Source of the DNA: Citrus sinensis
Lineage: Eukaryota > Streptophyta > Magnoliopsida > Sapindales > Rutaceae
Direction: 5' to 3'
Assembly (NCBI RefSeq): GCF_022201045.2
Contig: NC_068561.1
Location: forward strand, 24,434,501 to 24,498,500
DNA: 64,000 bases
This document shows, in pieces, positions 38,073-57,015 of the stretch; position 1 is the stretch's first letter, and the number at the start of each line of letters is the position of its first letter. The notes below the pieces were generated by a model that did no database searches, had not been told where the DNA came from, and worked only from the letters and a program-made list of their open reading frames with translations. Position numbers and translations under genes: made by a program.

Positions 38073-38524
38073 ATGGCTTTCATCTCTGTCACAAGATCCC
38101 TGCTTGTTCATCCAGGTATGTTCTTTTTAACTTGCAAATTTTAATAAGCCTTTCAATTTTATTTTTAAAATTTTTGGTTTAGTTTCTATTTTGCATTGGA
38201 ATTAAAAAGGGTTAAATTTAAAACATGTTGTTTGGCTTTAGTTTATGAGAATCCTTCAATTGATATGTGCTGTAGAAAGATAGGTGATTGATTAACATTC
38301 TTGTAAGATTAATTAACCACATGTTTCTGTTCAATTTTTATGAATTAGTTTTTCAGTTATTCATGAATGGTGTAAAATCACTCTACAATTTTCTATTTTT
38401 GTGTTGTTTGGTGAATAAGATTTTTTTTGGGTATTGACGCTTTGGGGATATATAATTTGGGGAAAACAATTTTATATCGTTTGATTTTGTGCTTGATGTT
38501 ACTACTGACATTTTAGAAAGGTAA
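38073..38524 (+). other. Upstream ORF (16 codons) in the DsbA-like leader
   Basis: ATG at 38073 reads MAFISVTRSLLVHP to a donor at 38115|gtatg. Joined to an acceptor at 38516 it adds ER and a stop at 38522-38524, 16 bases before the main ATG at 38541. The nearby downstream acceptor choices I tried also end in stops, so it cannot easily extend the protein. It would be met first by scanning ribosomes if the inferred 5'-UTR intron is right. Confidence 0.45.
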
Positions 38525-38540
38525 CAGATACATAAGAATC

Positions 38541-40071
38541 ATGGCTCAGTCGGTAGGTAGCAGTGCTGGGAAAAAGCTTGTTCGAATTGATGTCAGTTCG
38601 GATACTGTATGCCCATGGTGTTTCGTGGGAAAAAGGAATTTGGACAAAGCTATAGCTTCTTCTAAGGATCAATATGATTTTGAGGTTCATTCCATTCTCT
38701 CTCTCACATGGACACCCACACATCCTCTATTCAGTGTTTGTGGTCTGATTTATTCTGGGGCTAATTTTGCAGATTAGATGGCATCCTTTTTTCCTGAATC
38801 CTTCTGCACCTAAGGAAGGGGTTAACAAGAAAGATTTTTATGAGAATAAGTTTGGATCTCAAAATCAAGGGATCATAGCTCGAATGACTGAGGTTTTCAT
38901 AATCACTCTTGGAATCATTTCCAATGGCGATGTATATCATTTGATTTGGATGGTTTATTTCTTATTTTTCGCTCTGAAATTTGCAGGTTTTTAGGGGTCT
39001 TGGGTTGGAATATAACATGTCCGGACTGACGTAAGTTTGAAGTATTTGTCCTATTATTCATATATAAACTGATTTGTGGAACACTAGCAAGCTTTAGAAG
39101 AGCTATTCAATAGAGATGCCACTAACATTTTCTTTGATATGCACAGAGGAAATACACTAGATAGCCACAGGCTATTATATCTCGCTGGGCAGCAGGGTCT
39201 TGACAAGCAACACAATCTTGCGGAGGAATTGTTCCTTGGATACTTCACCCAGGGGAAATACATTGGTGACAAGTGTGCTTACTTCTCATTGGACGAGTTT
39301 TTTTTTTTTTTTTTTCCCGTCTCTAGTGAATATAAATCATGAACTCACTCACCTAAAATGAAAAACACAACAACATTAGCTGATTTGTTTTGCCTGCTAT
39401 AATTGCTATTTATGGTAGCACAGTTAGTTACAATAAGTTGTAAGCAATTGTAAGTGTATGTCACTCATATCAACTTTAACCTAAGGAAAAGAAGAACAAG
39501 ATTGAAAACTGAAACAAGCTTGCTATCAATCTTCAATTGAGTGGGGACTCGTGACTGAACTGTGCTTTGGTGATGAAGTGCTGCATCATTACATTTCACA
39601 ACAATGGTCAGTAACAGTCATGATTGGATGCAGAGAATTTCTTGTTGAATGCGCTAGGAAGGTTGGGGTGGAAGGGGCAGCAGAATTTCTTGACGAACCC
39701 AACAATGGATTGAGTGAGGTAATTTTTCTTTTTCTTCTTTTCTGCTCCTTTGGTTTTAGCCCATCCTCTTTTCGTCCATCAGCAATTCTAGAGTACTAGA
39801 AGTCATCTGATGCTACTAAATTGAACTGAACCTGCTAATTATGCTTCAATTTAGGTTCATGAGGAGCTGAAGAACTACTCGGCAAACATTTCAGGCGTTC
39901 CTCATTTTGTGGTAAGTGAAAGATTAAATATATCAACTAAATTTTTAGTTGAATTACACAGTTCCATTCTCTGAGAAAATCTTCTTTTGGCAGCTTAATG
40001 GAAAGCATGAGTTGAGCGGTGGTCAACCCCCGGAGGTTTTCCTAAGAGCTTTTCAAGTTGCTGCTAACTGA
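38541..40071 (+). CDS. DsbA/FrnE-like thioredoxin-fold protein
   Basis: Seven coding exons: 38541-38684, 38773-38892, 38987-39030, 39147-39272, 39634-39718, 39855-39911, 39994-40071; 654 bases, 217 residues. The start of the fold is KLVRIDVSSDTVCPWCFVGK, with the CxxC-type redox site as CPWC (Cys 24, Cys 27). Further family landmarks are RWHPFFLNP, YNMSGLTGNT, DSHRLLYLAG, FTQGKYIGD and, at the end, SGVPHFVLNGKHELSGGQ with the cis-proline loop (VPHF). These mark the DSBA-like oxidoreductase family related to bacterial FrnE, with polyketide biosynthesis or disulfide exchange functions suggested in bacteria; the plant substrate is unknown. No signal peptide, so probably cytosolic. Length is normal for the family. 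Tail-to-tail with the RING gene. Confidence 0.92.
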
Positions 40072-40227
40072 AATTACTTGCAGCATGAAGCTTCTATGTT
40101 CAGTCTTCAATAAGGATGCTTCTGCTTTTGTGGATTGTCGGCTTAAAACCATAATCTCTCTTATTATGCTAGCGTGTTCTAATACCTTGAAACTGGTTTG
40201 TAAATTATATAACAAATGTTCAGATGA

Positions 40228-40233
40228 AATAAA
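40228..40233 (+). terminator. AATAAA polyadenylation signal of the DsbA-like gene
   Basis: AATAAA occurs 157 bases after the stop codon, a typical distance for a plant 3' UTR. Confidence 0.5.
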
Positions 40234-40628
40234 AGTTAAGGCTTGTTGATTGGGGGGTCTAATCATTTGTGATATGGTATGCATTGCTAATCTGCTAGAC
40301 TACTCGGCTTCATAAACATTATTTTTACTTTTTTCCATGAGATCTGAGTCATGTAAGACACAGGAAAGACAAATATACCACAACTAAAATCATGTTTCTC
40401 TTCATTCCACTCACACTTCAATGTAAAATGCTATTTTTCTGGAGGCTAAAGCCAGATTTTCAGTAACACAAGGGGAAAATCATCAATGATTTGAATGACA
40501 CTTTTTGTATTTACTGTAGCCGACACAAATGACTTCATATTCACAAATGGATTTACAGGTCTCTTTTGATTTAAACATTCTTCCTTCAGTTGTTGCTGGT
40601 TCCATCCACGAACAAAACCTTTGAAAGA

Positions 40629-43338
40629 TCAAGTCGTTTCATCAAAAACCATCACCTACGAAAAGGTCAACGAGATGAAATTTTAGTAAAAATAATCAGA
40701 GAAAAAGGTACAGGATAATATGGTTCATTCTAATGAAGAAAGCTTTAGAAGTAAACCTTGCCACTTCTGCTTAACTAAATGCAATGTTGTCGCAATTAGA
40801 TACTAAAAAATGATAAAATGGCAGGGCCAGAAACCTTAATCCCATGTTTTAGTAAACAGAATGAGTAGTAGATTCATAACTAGCCAAACAATACTAGAAG
40901 AAACTGTGACAATATTGACTTTCTTGCATTCCCCAGTTACAAAGCAAATGATGGAAGTTTAAAGAGAGACCTCTAGCAAGCTTACCATTTTAAGAAACTG
41001 ACACAAACTTTAGTTCATAACAACTGAATGCAAGGTCACTTAAAAAATCCTTAGAACTATTTTAACGTCTTTTTTGTGCCCTAGACAATACCTTTAGATA
41101 ACAAAACATTTTATGCCACTAAGAAATATGAATATCATTTGAATGTTTCAACACATTTTCTCTTAATATTCTTCATCTCCAGATATAAGATACTGAAGTC
41201 AAAACCCGCTAGGAAGTAGGAACTGAAAAACTAATAGTAAATACTTCTGGTTTTCCAATAACATCAGTTAAATTATTTAGCAATAGACTGCAATGCCAAA
41301 TGCCAAAGAATTCAGCAAAGCTAAAAAAAAAATGAAGAAATTAATCTCCAGATTTTGAATCTTAAAGATTAGAAAATAAAATCACATAAACCAAAAGGCT
41401 ACACTTTTGTGAGTGCTGTTGAAAAGATAAAAAAAAAGGACAAAGGGAGAGGAACATGGAAAGAAAGGCAATTGACTTGAATAAACAACAACATAGATCA
41501 AATTTCTCCATTATTCACCAAAGCAGGGCTTCAGTGTCATAAAAAGGACAGACAGTTCTATATAGCTACACCTCAATTCAAACAAAATGAAACTTAAAAA
41601 TAAGATGTTCCTCGCCAATTCAAAATATTAACACATCAGTTGACACTAAACCATGCAAAAAAGGTAAACAAACAACAATAACCTGAATTGGGATGCTTTT
41701 GAATAACAAAGGAAGAAAAACATTGTTCGAATGAAGTTTAGAGCTTTATGCAGTGCATAGATCCCAATCTCATAATAAGAAACCAAAATAAATTATTATC
41801 ATGAACAATACGAACAGCCTCAAGGATTCAGAAACAAAGCACAAGGGATTGATTACCTTGCCACAGACAGGGCAGTTTTCACTTCTCTCCATCCATTCAT
41901 AAATACAACCAAGGTGGAAATGGTGAGAACATTTTGTCACTATTTTGGGGTTCTCTGGCGTATATTCTGCATATAAAAAGGTACAATTAAGTTACTCAAA
42001 TTAACTGAAACCAGTACGCTATATGGACTCATTTTACAATAGCTTGTCAATCATTAAAATTAACTTTTTGCATAATTTAGAGTCATTTGTACTCAGACAA
42101 GAAGGAAGTCACCAAAATAGTCTGGCAGCATGTCAAGGCCCAGACTCCCAGTGAACCTGGGAAAATCTAGTTATTTACATGCTATACAAAGTTACCTATG
42201 CGATAAAAAAAGCATAAAACTGCACTCAAAATGTACCTTCAAGACATGTTGGACAGACATCTTCATCTTCTGATGGAGAATAAATATACGCAAATCCAGC
42301 TGTTGATTTTGCCGATGAAAGCGTAACTGAGGATTTAGAACGTTGTTCTTTCGATCCATCTTCACAGGATGAATCATTCCACTTGTCTCCTGCACTAAAA
42401 GATTCCGATTCCACATCATTGTCACTTCTTAGAGGTTCTGACTCCTCATGGAATTGGCTTGAACCCTTCTCACGCCTTGAAACCAATCCTTCATGTTGCA
42501 AGCGGAAATATCTAGGATCAGCATCATAAGGCAAGGGTCTCGGAGGAGATCGGTACATATCAGAGAGAGAATTGTCAAGGGAAGCAGTAGAAGTCATTGA
42601 TGCTGCCCCCTGTATGGATGAAGGGACAGAATGCACATCCCCTCTTCGGAATAATGAGGTATACTACAGACAATTAAAAAAGAAATAAGAGAAGTGAAAT
42701 TTAGGAACATCATCCAGGGGAATGATGGATATTAAACTTTCATGAATAATCTTTACAATACATAATTCAAATTTTCACAAACTAATTTGCTCATTCTCTA
42801 TTTGTGCGTGTCATCCTTGCTTACAAAATACAAGCACCTTGGCGAAAATAATCATACTGATCTAGAAAGTTTTGCAATGAAATCCAAAAGACACTTGCAC
42901 TAAATGTGCCTGAACTGAGTAATCAGAACTGAATTATAAACAGGTCTTCAGTCACTCCAAAAACATAGTCATATGTCCTCACAAACATTGATAGAGTAAG
43001 ATCTTCAGAGAATAGTCACATGGAACCAACTTACAGAAAAAAGTATTAATCACTAGTAGTCTAGTTCGCATATATTCACACATGGGAAAGAACTCTTGAC
43101 AGTTTCAACAATAGGCCCATTATGGCAACATAAGTTTGTAACAAACTGTTAAACCGACATTGAAGAAAGTAAATCTTAAACGAAAAACGAGACTAAGTAA
43201 AAGATGCATGAGACATACCACATTTAAAACATGCTGAATAAAGCAGCTGAGACACATGCAATTCCTATATACAGAACTGTTTGGATTCATATAATCCTCA
43301 AAATCCTCCACATGAAAACAGCAGCAAACAGAACCCAT
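40629..43338 (-). CDS. RING-H2 E3 ubiquitin ligase (At3g02290-like)
   Basis: Exons in transcript order: 43338-43219, 42663-42237, 41966-41857, 40655-40629; 684 bases, 227 residues. The N-terminus MGSVCCCF has a glycine at position 2 and three cysteines, suited to myristoylation and palmitoylation, so membrane attachment is likely. A conserved middle (AASMTSTASLDNSL, RSPPRPLPYDADPR, GLVSRREKGSS) precedes an acidic, serine-rich stretch. The RING-H2 domain lies near residues 176-217: CPTC, then C-S-H, H, C, and CPVC with the spacing of the C3H2C3 class. The last coding exon encodes only VMVFDETT. It should transfer ubiquitin with an E2 partner; substrates unknown. 5'-UTR introns are likely (donor at 44332|44331). 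The in-frame upstream ATG near 43411 lies close to a possible acceptor, so the MGSVCCC start was preferred. Confidence 0.92.
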
Positions 43339-44499
43339 TGTTGTAAACTTTAATATCTTCCTTTCTACCCGCAACGGCGATAGTCCAATCTCATTGGCAA
43401 GATCAAGCCCCACTGAGCATATGCATCAAGAAAGAATTCTTGAAGCAATTAGTATATAACAATATATACAATGAGAGAGGACACTGAGCTCGCAGAAGTC
43501 TCACTGGCTCCGCGAACTAGAACCCTCCCTCCCTTGTTAACAAATGCTGAACTAGCTTCGTAACTGCACTAATAATTTTGTGGTATATTCACCTGGAATA
43601 TACAAGAAAATCACATTAAACAACCATGTTGAATAAGAGAAAGGAAAAGCATGCGACAAACTATTCTCAAAAGAAATTCATGAACTTAAATAACAAATGC
43701 CCATGCAGCTAAAAGTGCAAACTAATGCAATCTAAACTTACATTTCTTCATTAATCAGCATTCAAAGGTTAACTTTTGAGAAGAAAAAAAAAATCTCATA
43801 CTAGTCAAAGGATGTCGCCATACCTTACATCCTAAATTAATGCAAAAAGAATGAAAGATTCCCTGTCGCAATAACAAATTTTTATTCAAGAAAAAAAAAT
43901 CACTTGTCCAAAATTTACAATTTTTGGCATGAAAGTGACAAATTTTCTTCCTTTCAATACCTATCTTCAAGAGTAGAAAAAAGTTTCTTTCCTATTGTGA
44001 TCACGAGCTAAAATTCAACACTGACAAAGTATCCATCGCAGACGGATTACCCTTACAAATTCACAATCGCCCTAAACGAAAAACCCATCAAAAGAAAAAA
44101 TATATATATTTTACAAAAAGGGAAAAAAAAAACCCCACATCAATCATCAAAAAGTTCTTAGTGAAAAAAAAAAAAACCCAGTAAATAAGATTATCCAAAA
44201 AAATAAAGGATATCCAGTTGCGATAGCCCCATAATCTATCAAACAAAATAAAAACTCCCCATCTAAAATCAACAAATTCGAAGACAAATAAAATTTAAAG
44301 AGAGAGAGAGCAAAGAAATACCTTGACAGAGAAAAATAAAAAACTTTTTTGTTTTTTATTGTTTTTTTTTTTTTTTGGTTTGTGGGCACAGAGACAGAAA
44401 CGGAGAACCTAACACTAAGAGCAAGCTATGCAGGCAGGGAGCTGGGTCTCAAGAGGGATGATCAAAAATCTGAAATTTATGTTGGATTGTTCGGCGAGA

Positions 44500-47400
44500 A
44501 AAGCTAAGAATCATCTCAATTCAATGCTTCATAAATTGAAGTGACGCTACCCCCTTTCCCTGTAGCCTCCCCTTTGAATTTCGCTTTGGTTGGGTGATGG
44601 AATCAATCCAACTTTATTATTTTTATTGTATTTATTAATCTAATAAATTTTATTTATACAACAAGTGTTACTTCTTTTTTCTTTTTCTCCTCTTTTTTTT
44701 TTTTTAATGTAATACACCTTGTTTCAAAGCCTCTTCCTCATTTTTATGGCAATTTTTTTTAATCGAGTTAAATGAATTTTACCAAAATATGCCGACCAGA
44801 TTTTTAATTAGGTTTACATGAATAATATCAAAAGATATCTCGATAAATTAATAATTATAATATCAATATAAATATTAATCTTTTTACATGACTTTTTTTA
44901 TCTTATTTTATTTTATTTTATCATGCTATTATGATATTATAAAGGTTGCGTTAAATTTGTGTTGTATGGTACCAATTATGTGTTTTTTTTTTTAGTGATA
45001 ATTTTTTTTTTACTCCTTTTAAATATTATGTAAAGGTAAAAAATTATGAAGGATGCAATAAACACAAGATAAGAGACCAGATGACGGTGGCCTTTATCAT
45101 AATAAGTTTAGTAAAATTATTATATTATGCTTTGTGTGTCTGTGGATAGAAAATGAAATTTTGGCTTTGTGCATTGACTTGATTTGATCAATTTGAACAA
45201 GTTTATACTTTCCATGACAGATGTGTTGACATTTGTAATAAAATTACAGTGGGATGTTGTTTGTTTCTATACGGAGTTTTGAGGTACTTAATTTTGGAAT
45301 GGGTAAGAATTTTTTTTTTTTTCTTTATAAGATAGATAGGTTTGGTAAAGTCAAATTAAACGTCTAGAAACAAATGCAGCGTTTATATTTTCTATTGATG
45401 TGGAAATTATGTGTGGAAATCTTGAGATTGTGAGCGTGAAATGAAAATGAGAGTAAATTGTTTATTTACATTGAAATGGAAGTATAAAATCATAATCAGA
45501 ACCTAATTCATATGTTTACTTTGTCTTAAACTATAAGTAAATGGTTTCAAATTATAATTTTATCCTAATTTAAAGAATTATAGTTTTTAATTACAAAATC
45601 AATAAACAATATATTTGAAAAATAAAATATATACTTTGGTATATTTGTAAATTAATAATTATTATTAATATTCTTAATTATGTAAATTAAAAATTATTAC
45701 TAAGAGCAACACAAATAAAATATTATTATAAATAATATAGTACGAAATTAATATTTTTTAGAATAAATTATTTGTTATTATTGATTATTAATATTAAATA
45801 AATATAATATTATTATATTTTCAAATAACGATAATATATAGTGATATTATTAATTCTCTATGAATATAATAATATTCTTTTTAACTAATTTTAACTCAGA
45901 ATCAATATAAAGTATTATTTTTAAATAAATATAATAATATTATATTTAAATAAGTTTACTATTATTATTTTTAATAAATGTAATTTTGAAATAATATAAT
46001 AATATTATTAAAATGAATATGAAAATTTTATTTTATTAAATTTAATAAAAAAAGAATTAAAAAAAAATTCTCACTCCTACCTCCCTCGTGAAAGTGAGAA
46101 TCTCATTCCCCACTGCAAAAATAGATAGGGCCTATAAAATGAAATTCTCACTCCTCCTTTAAAATATATAAGTAAACACTCAAATTAAATGAATGCAAAT
46201 TCTTCACTTCCACTCCAAAAAATAAATATATAATAAAAGTAATTCCACCGCGCTCAAATGGGTGAGAATTAAAAAAGTTATAGAATCCAAATTTTCTGGC
46301 CTACGTCTGTGTTTTTCTTTTTTTTTTTGGTTTTAAATAATGAAATTTTCTTTTTTTTTCTTTTTTTAATTCATATTTTTCAGATTCTAAGTGGTTGGTG
46401 AGTGGTGACCATTGTGTATTGTGATTTGTGTTTATGGACCATGCGGTTGGCTTTTTCCATCAAAGCCTTCGTCGTCAAAGTTAGTCTCCCTATTTAATAG
46501 ACAAAGTGGATCCTTTGGTCGGCCAAATTGCGCCGTTTACTCATTATGTGTAATGGGGTTAAATTCTAATGGCATTTATACTTTAACCGTGCCCTCGAAC
46601 GTAAATTCTAACATTTTTTTTTAAAACCAATTTATTTATTTATTATTATTATTTTCATATCTCTTGTCTAGTTGTTCAGATGGATGGTTGAGATTAGGTG
46701 GAGCTTCAATTTTCAACCAGAGTTATTGTGTATTTATTATGAAACTTGTACTCCAATGTGTGATGTTAAAGAATATTAAGACTAGTAAAAATTTAATTTG
46801 AGAAAAGCGATTATAAAATTAAAATAAGTCGCCATTAATTCAATAGGAAAGCACCCACAAGACCTAAATAGGAGGGGGAAAAAATGATTAATCTTAATAT
46901 AAAATATTAAACGATGGCTTCAGTGAGAAGCTAGTATGTGACGTGGGCTTACACCTTTCAGTAAAGTGATTGGTGGTAATCTTGGTCAGACATCGTTTGG
47001 TGGAATGGTTATGGGCCCCATCAACATCAATTAGTTTGTATGTTTGCTTTAAGGCTATTTAGTTACTAACTCATGTTATGCTTTTATAAATTACATTCCG
47101 CATTTTTCATTAATTGAAATCGATTGCTTGCCTTACGGAGAAATGCTAGCAAAATTGAATTATATCAAAATAAACCAACCTTTCAAGCAAAAAATCAAAT
47201 GATTATCTATCCGTATCCAAAGGATTGGTCATGCAGTTTACGAGCTCTTTTCTTTAATTAATCATTCGAGTCTAAATTTTAAGATACATAAATGATGGTG
47301 GAGTCATTAACAGATAAAGAAAGGTGTCTAAAAATTCATAAGACATTCTCTATCTACATACTCGAAATCACAAATTTACCCCCTTAAACTGATTAAATAC

Positions 47401-48407
47401 AGTAAATTTAAGTAAAAAATTATTTTAAAATTACACAAATCTCGTCTATTTATAATTTATTAGTCCAATCGCATAATTTAAATATCAAACCCTAGCTGTA
47501 TGCATTAAATATGAGGCCTTGGATCTAATTCGATATTTGATATGATTTAACCAAAAAAAAAAAACCCAATTTAATGTTAAGAGTAATGTTAGAGATCTTC
47601 GCAACTGTTATATATTATTCATCTATTATAACAATCGATCGAGATTCGAGATTTATCTATTGAGATTCTTAAATTATTATAATATAAAAAATCCATCAAA
47701 CTAAAATATGTTATCTAAAAAGAAAAAAACATAATAGACTGTCTTCTTAGAGTTTTAATTTCTTAAGACATATAAGAAAAAAATACTACTAATATTAGAA
47801 AAACAATAAGTTGAAATTATAATTTTTTTTATATATTTTATGTCAGATTATTTAATTCCTAGTTATTTGATCTTATGGGTACGCCAGTGGGGATGAAGGG
47901 CCTAAAAAACTTATTAGGCCTCAAGTTTACTAAATTACATAAAGATCAACATTGATGCTTCAATTATATCGATGTGCAATATGCTCGCATGGTTGATAAA
48001 ATAAACCAGTGTACATATGACGTAATATTATTATAAAATATTGCATGATATTTATCCAAAATTTAATCAATCAAATTATCAATGTTTCTGTGAGCGGGAC
48101 CTCCATTTTTTTTTGAATTTGCTTTTTCTTTCTTTTTTTTTTTTTAACAAAATCATTACGTCGTCGTCTTGTCCTCCCTCGTTCGCCGGCCAAATTATCA
48201 GATCTGCGACTGCTTCATCTCTCCCTCTCTCTCGCTAATTCTTGGGTTCAACATTTTCTCTCTTCAGATTTACGAATTAGGGATTCGCAATTGAAAGCCC
48301 AACCACCAGATTCTTCCACAATGAGAACTTCAGCTTCCAAATTCAGGGTTTTCAGAAAATAGAAGGACAAAAAGATCGCGCATTTCGTCTGTTGGGGTTT
48401 TAAAACA
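44500..48407. other. AT-rich divergent spacer between RING and AUG5 genes
   Basis: No gene seen in 3.9 kb. 45440-46290 is very AT-rich with ends that look like an old transposon ('gagagtaaattg…' and '…gggtgagaatt'), not resolved. 48100-48407 is the T-rich and CT-rich leader and promoter of AUG5. Confidence 0.45.
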
Positions 48408-53841
<5,434 letters not shown>

Positions 53842-55016
53842 AAGGTGTCTTCATTGCATTAAGCATGACAGAATGTTTCTCAAGTACCGTCTTTGCCTAG
53901 AAAATCCATACCACTTTCTTGTGCATACAAAAAGAAAAAAAAATAAAGAAAACAACAAATACGGACTAAATGGCTCGCAGCAGTGTAGAGCAGCTGCTGA
54001 GGATGTGTCTTCAATTCAGTTTGCAGGTTTGGGAAGTGGGATACCATCGAGTGCAACCAGACCCATCCATCTTTGCCATACTAATTTTGTTGTATAGAAT
54101 GATTATTGCTTCCAAATGATCTTGTATCATAAGTCAGTTATAGTCCTTGGGGCCATGAGTTCGTTTCTTCTACACTGTTTTCGTGTTGGGGGTTTGATTT
54201 CAGCAGCTGAAAAGGTCTTGTGAAATGACTACATATAGGCTTTCTGTCTGTAGTTTGATTCTATTTTGTTTGACAAAACTGAAAGGCAGATTGATGTTCA
54301 GCTTCAGCAACAGTAACAATAACACTTTCTGTGTCTTCTGAATATTATTTATTTAATATATTTGTTGAATTCTCTCTAATCCAACCTGCTAAGCTTTCTG
54401 CTCCGGATGTTAAGGGTTTTTTTGGCGTTCGAATTAGATAATCTCCCTCCCTTGAAAAGGCAAAGTGTTCATTATCAGAATGAGGTTAATGAATTTAATG
54501 CAAGGATGTTCGATCAATTTATTTCTACTGCTCAACCATACGCTGTACTTGGATTAATTATAACGTTTCTCCCTTTTTCCCACCCAACTGTCAATTCATT
54601 ATGCGGCGGACAAGGATGATATTTTAATCATTATTATTACAAGCCAGCAATAATTGAATCACATACAGCCAACAGGTTGAGTTGAGTTAACATGTACTAA
54701 AAACAAAGGCCATTCCGTTTTGCTTTTACCTCATTGTGTACCTTGTTCGTTTGGATGTAAAGAAATGATTCTCCTCTTTGCATATTGGCTGGTCAAGTAC
54801 TGTGTGATAGTTAGTGATGAATAAAGTTCCTCAAATTTTCCTGCAAATTGTCTAGCTTGTGTCTGTTTTCAATCCTTGTGTAGCTTGTATCAGTGTTTGA
54901 TCTCGAAAGATCAGTTCAAGATTCCAAGTTCTTTATTGATCTTGAATCGATCAAAACCTCGACAAGTTTAATAATTCATAAGCATCTCTATAAATGTCTC
55001 TCTTGCGTCTCTTGAA
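53842..55016. other. Intergenic; AUG5 3' flank
   Basis: AUG5 3' UTR followed by unremarkable sequence. The open frames at 53813-54097 and 54407-54619 show no domain. Confidence 0.5.
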
Positions 55017-56957
55017 ATGGCATTTGATTCTACTCATTCATTCCCACTTAACCCGCCAGCATTTGAAAATGACACAAAATGTTTACAATTCATCGAGGAA
55101 ATGACAAGAAATGTTGCAGCAGTTCAAGAGAAGGTTTTGGCCAAAATCTTGACCAAAAACGCCGAGGTTGAGGCTCAACCTCGAACGGTACAAACTCGAT
55201 GGAGATACTGATAGAGAGACGTTAAAATTGAAACTTCCCGGTGATTACTTATGAGGATCTTAAGCCTGAAATTCATTGCATAGATAATGGGGATTGTTCT
55301 CCAATCTTGTGTGCTCATCCCATTTCTGAATTCTTTATAGGATGTGTATTGTGTGTGTGTGTGTGTATTCAACTCGATTAATTTGTAGCCATAATGAAAT
55401 AAAAAAGCTTAAAAATGATAAGTAGTAAAATGGACAATCTCGGAAAAAGTTTTATAATTCCTGTAAAAATTTGCAGTTCAGGGACTTCTGCTTGGGAACC
55501 AAATTGTACCTACAACTGAAGAAAGTCGGGATAGTGTGCGATTCCTGTTAGTAATATTTGATGTGCTCTATGTACGTGTATGTTGATATCTATGAGCATG
55601 CAAATGCATATATTTGTTTCTTATTTAAAGAAAGGGTGTGTTTTTATTTTATTTGATAGAACAGTCATGTGCCAAGGCCTATACTTCTTGTTCGTGAGAC
55701 ACGAAACAAGAACCCCAGGTAGCGTCTTGGCGCGCCCGGTGCTCACCGGATACTACAAAAGTAACCACTTAAAGCCCAAATGAAGCCTTTCTTTGCATTG
55801 ACTCGTTTCAAAGCATGTATACAAAAATGTTTTGCGACCTGTTGGAATGCCAACAGGTTCTCGCTCTTGGAGCTATCTTCGCTTCTGGTTTAATGCTAGA
55901 GCTATGCAGATTTCTCCAGCATCACTGGCAAGTTCTAGTTAACGATATTGAAACCGACACACTGAATCAGAAAATCACAGAGCGTTCAATCAGGGACTGC
56001 ATGGCCAAGATTCTGAAGCCTGGACCGGAACTTGCCGAATTTATAAAAACGGATTGTTCAACGGAAAATTGGGGAGGAACCATTACAAGAATTTGACCAA
56101 ACACCAACTATCTTGACGTTATTGTCACCGGAAGTATGGCACAGTATATTCCTCCGCTTGATTATTATAGCGGCGGGTTACCATTTGCGTCTGTCATGGA
56201 CGGCTCGCCAGAATCTTGGTTTGGCCTAAATCTTAATCCAATGTGCAAGCCATCGGAGGTTTCCTATTTCGAGATTCTTCCTCAAGAACCTGACTCTGAC
56301 TCCCAGCCGCCAAAGCTGGTTGACCTTGATGATGTCAAACTAGCTAGGCAATCGATGACACCACTTAATCGGGCTTGTATAGATACAGAGTTGGTGACAT
56401 CCTCCTGGTCACTGGGTTCTACAACTCAAATCCGCAGTTCCATTTTGTCGGAAGAAAGAACGTGTTACTTAGCATTCAATTTAACAAAACGGACGAAGCT
56501 GAATTACAAAGCGCAGTCCAGGATACCTCACAACAGCTACTTGAATTCAACACCACTTCGTGGAAGACACAAGCTATATGCGGATACAAAGACAACTCCA
56601 GGTCACCACGCGATATACTGGGAACTTCTTGTTAAAAAGACTGCCATTTCTCCCAATAACCAAGTTCTGAACCAGTGCTGTTTAGCCTTTGAAGAATCTC
56701 TCGGCTCAGTAAACCGCCGAGCACGTGGTGTGGACAAATCAATTGGGCCACTAGAAAATGGAACGTTTCAAGAGCTGATGGACTATGCATTATCAAAATA
56801 GGCTTCCATCAGTCTCTACAATGTTCCAGGAAGTGTTGACTTTGCTCCGATTCTGCAATTACTTGATTCCAGGATGATCTTAGCGCATTTTAGCCCTGCT
56901 TTGCAGCATTGGTCCTCGGAAAGAAGATGGTCATTTCTTTACTTACCCATTGCATAA
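55017..56957 (+). pseudogene. GH3 acyl-acid amido synthetase pseudogene
   Basis: Pieces of a GH3 protein appear in correct order across three frames. These are an N-terminal block (FIEEMTRNVAAVQEKVLAKI), SGTSA, LYFLFVR and [111 protein letters not shown] and HFSPALQHW. GH3 enzymes join amino acids to auxin, jasmonate or other acids. Here there are several frameshifts, in-frame stops (for example a TAG at 56799-56801) and missing blocks, such as the segment after YYKS. Two intron-like gaps remain (about 55337-55476 and 55555-55660, the first with a GT run), so it is a decayed gene copy, not a processed one. Not functional. Confidence 0.88.
55351..55367. repeat. (GT)n microsatellite
   Basis: Short GT run in the first intron-like gap of the GH3 pseudogene. 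Confidence 0.85.
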
Positions 56958-57015
56958 ATTTGATCATATAATCGTGGGACTAGATATTTCTACATCTATG
57001 AGTTTTGCCAAAACT

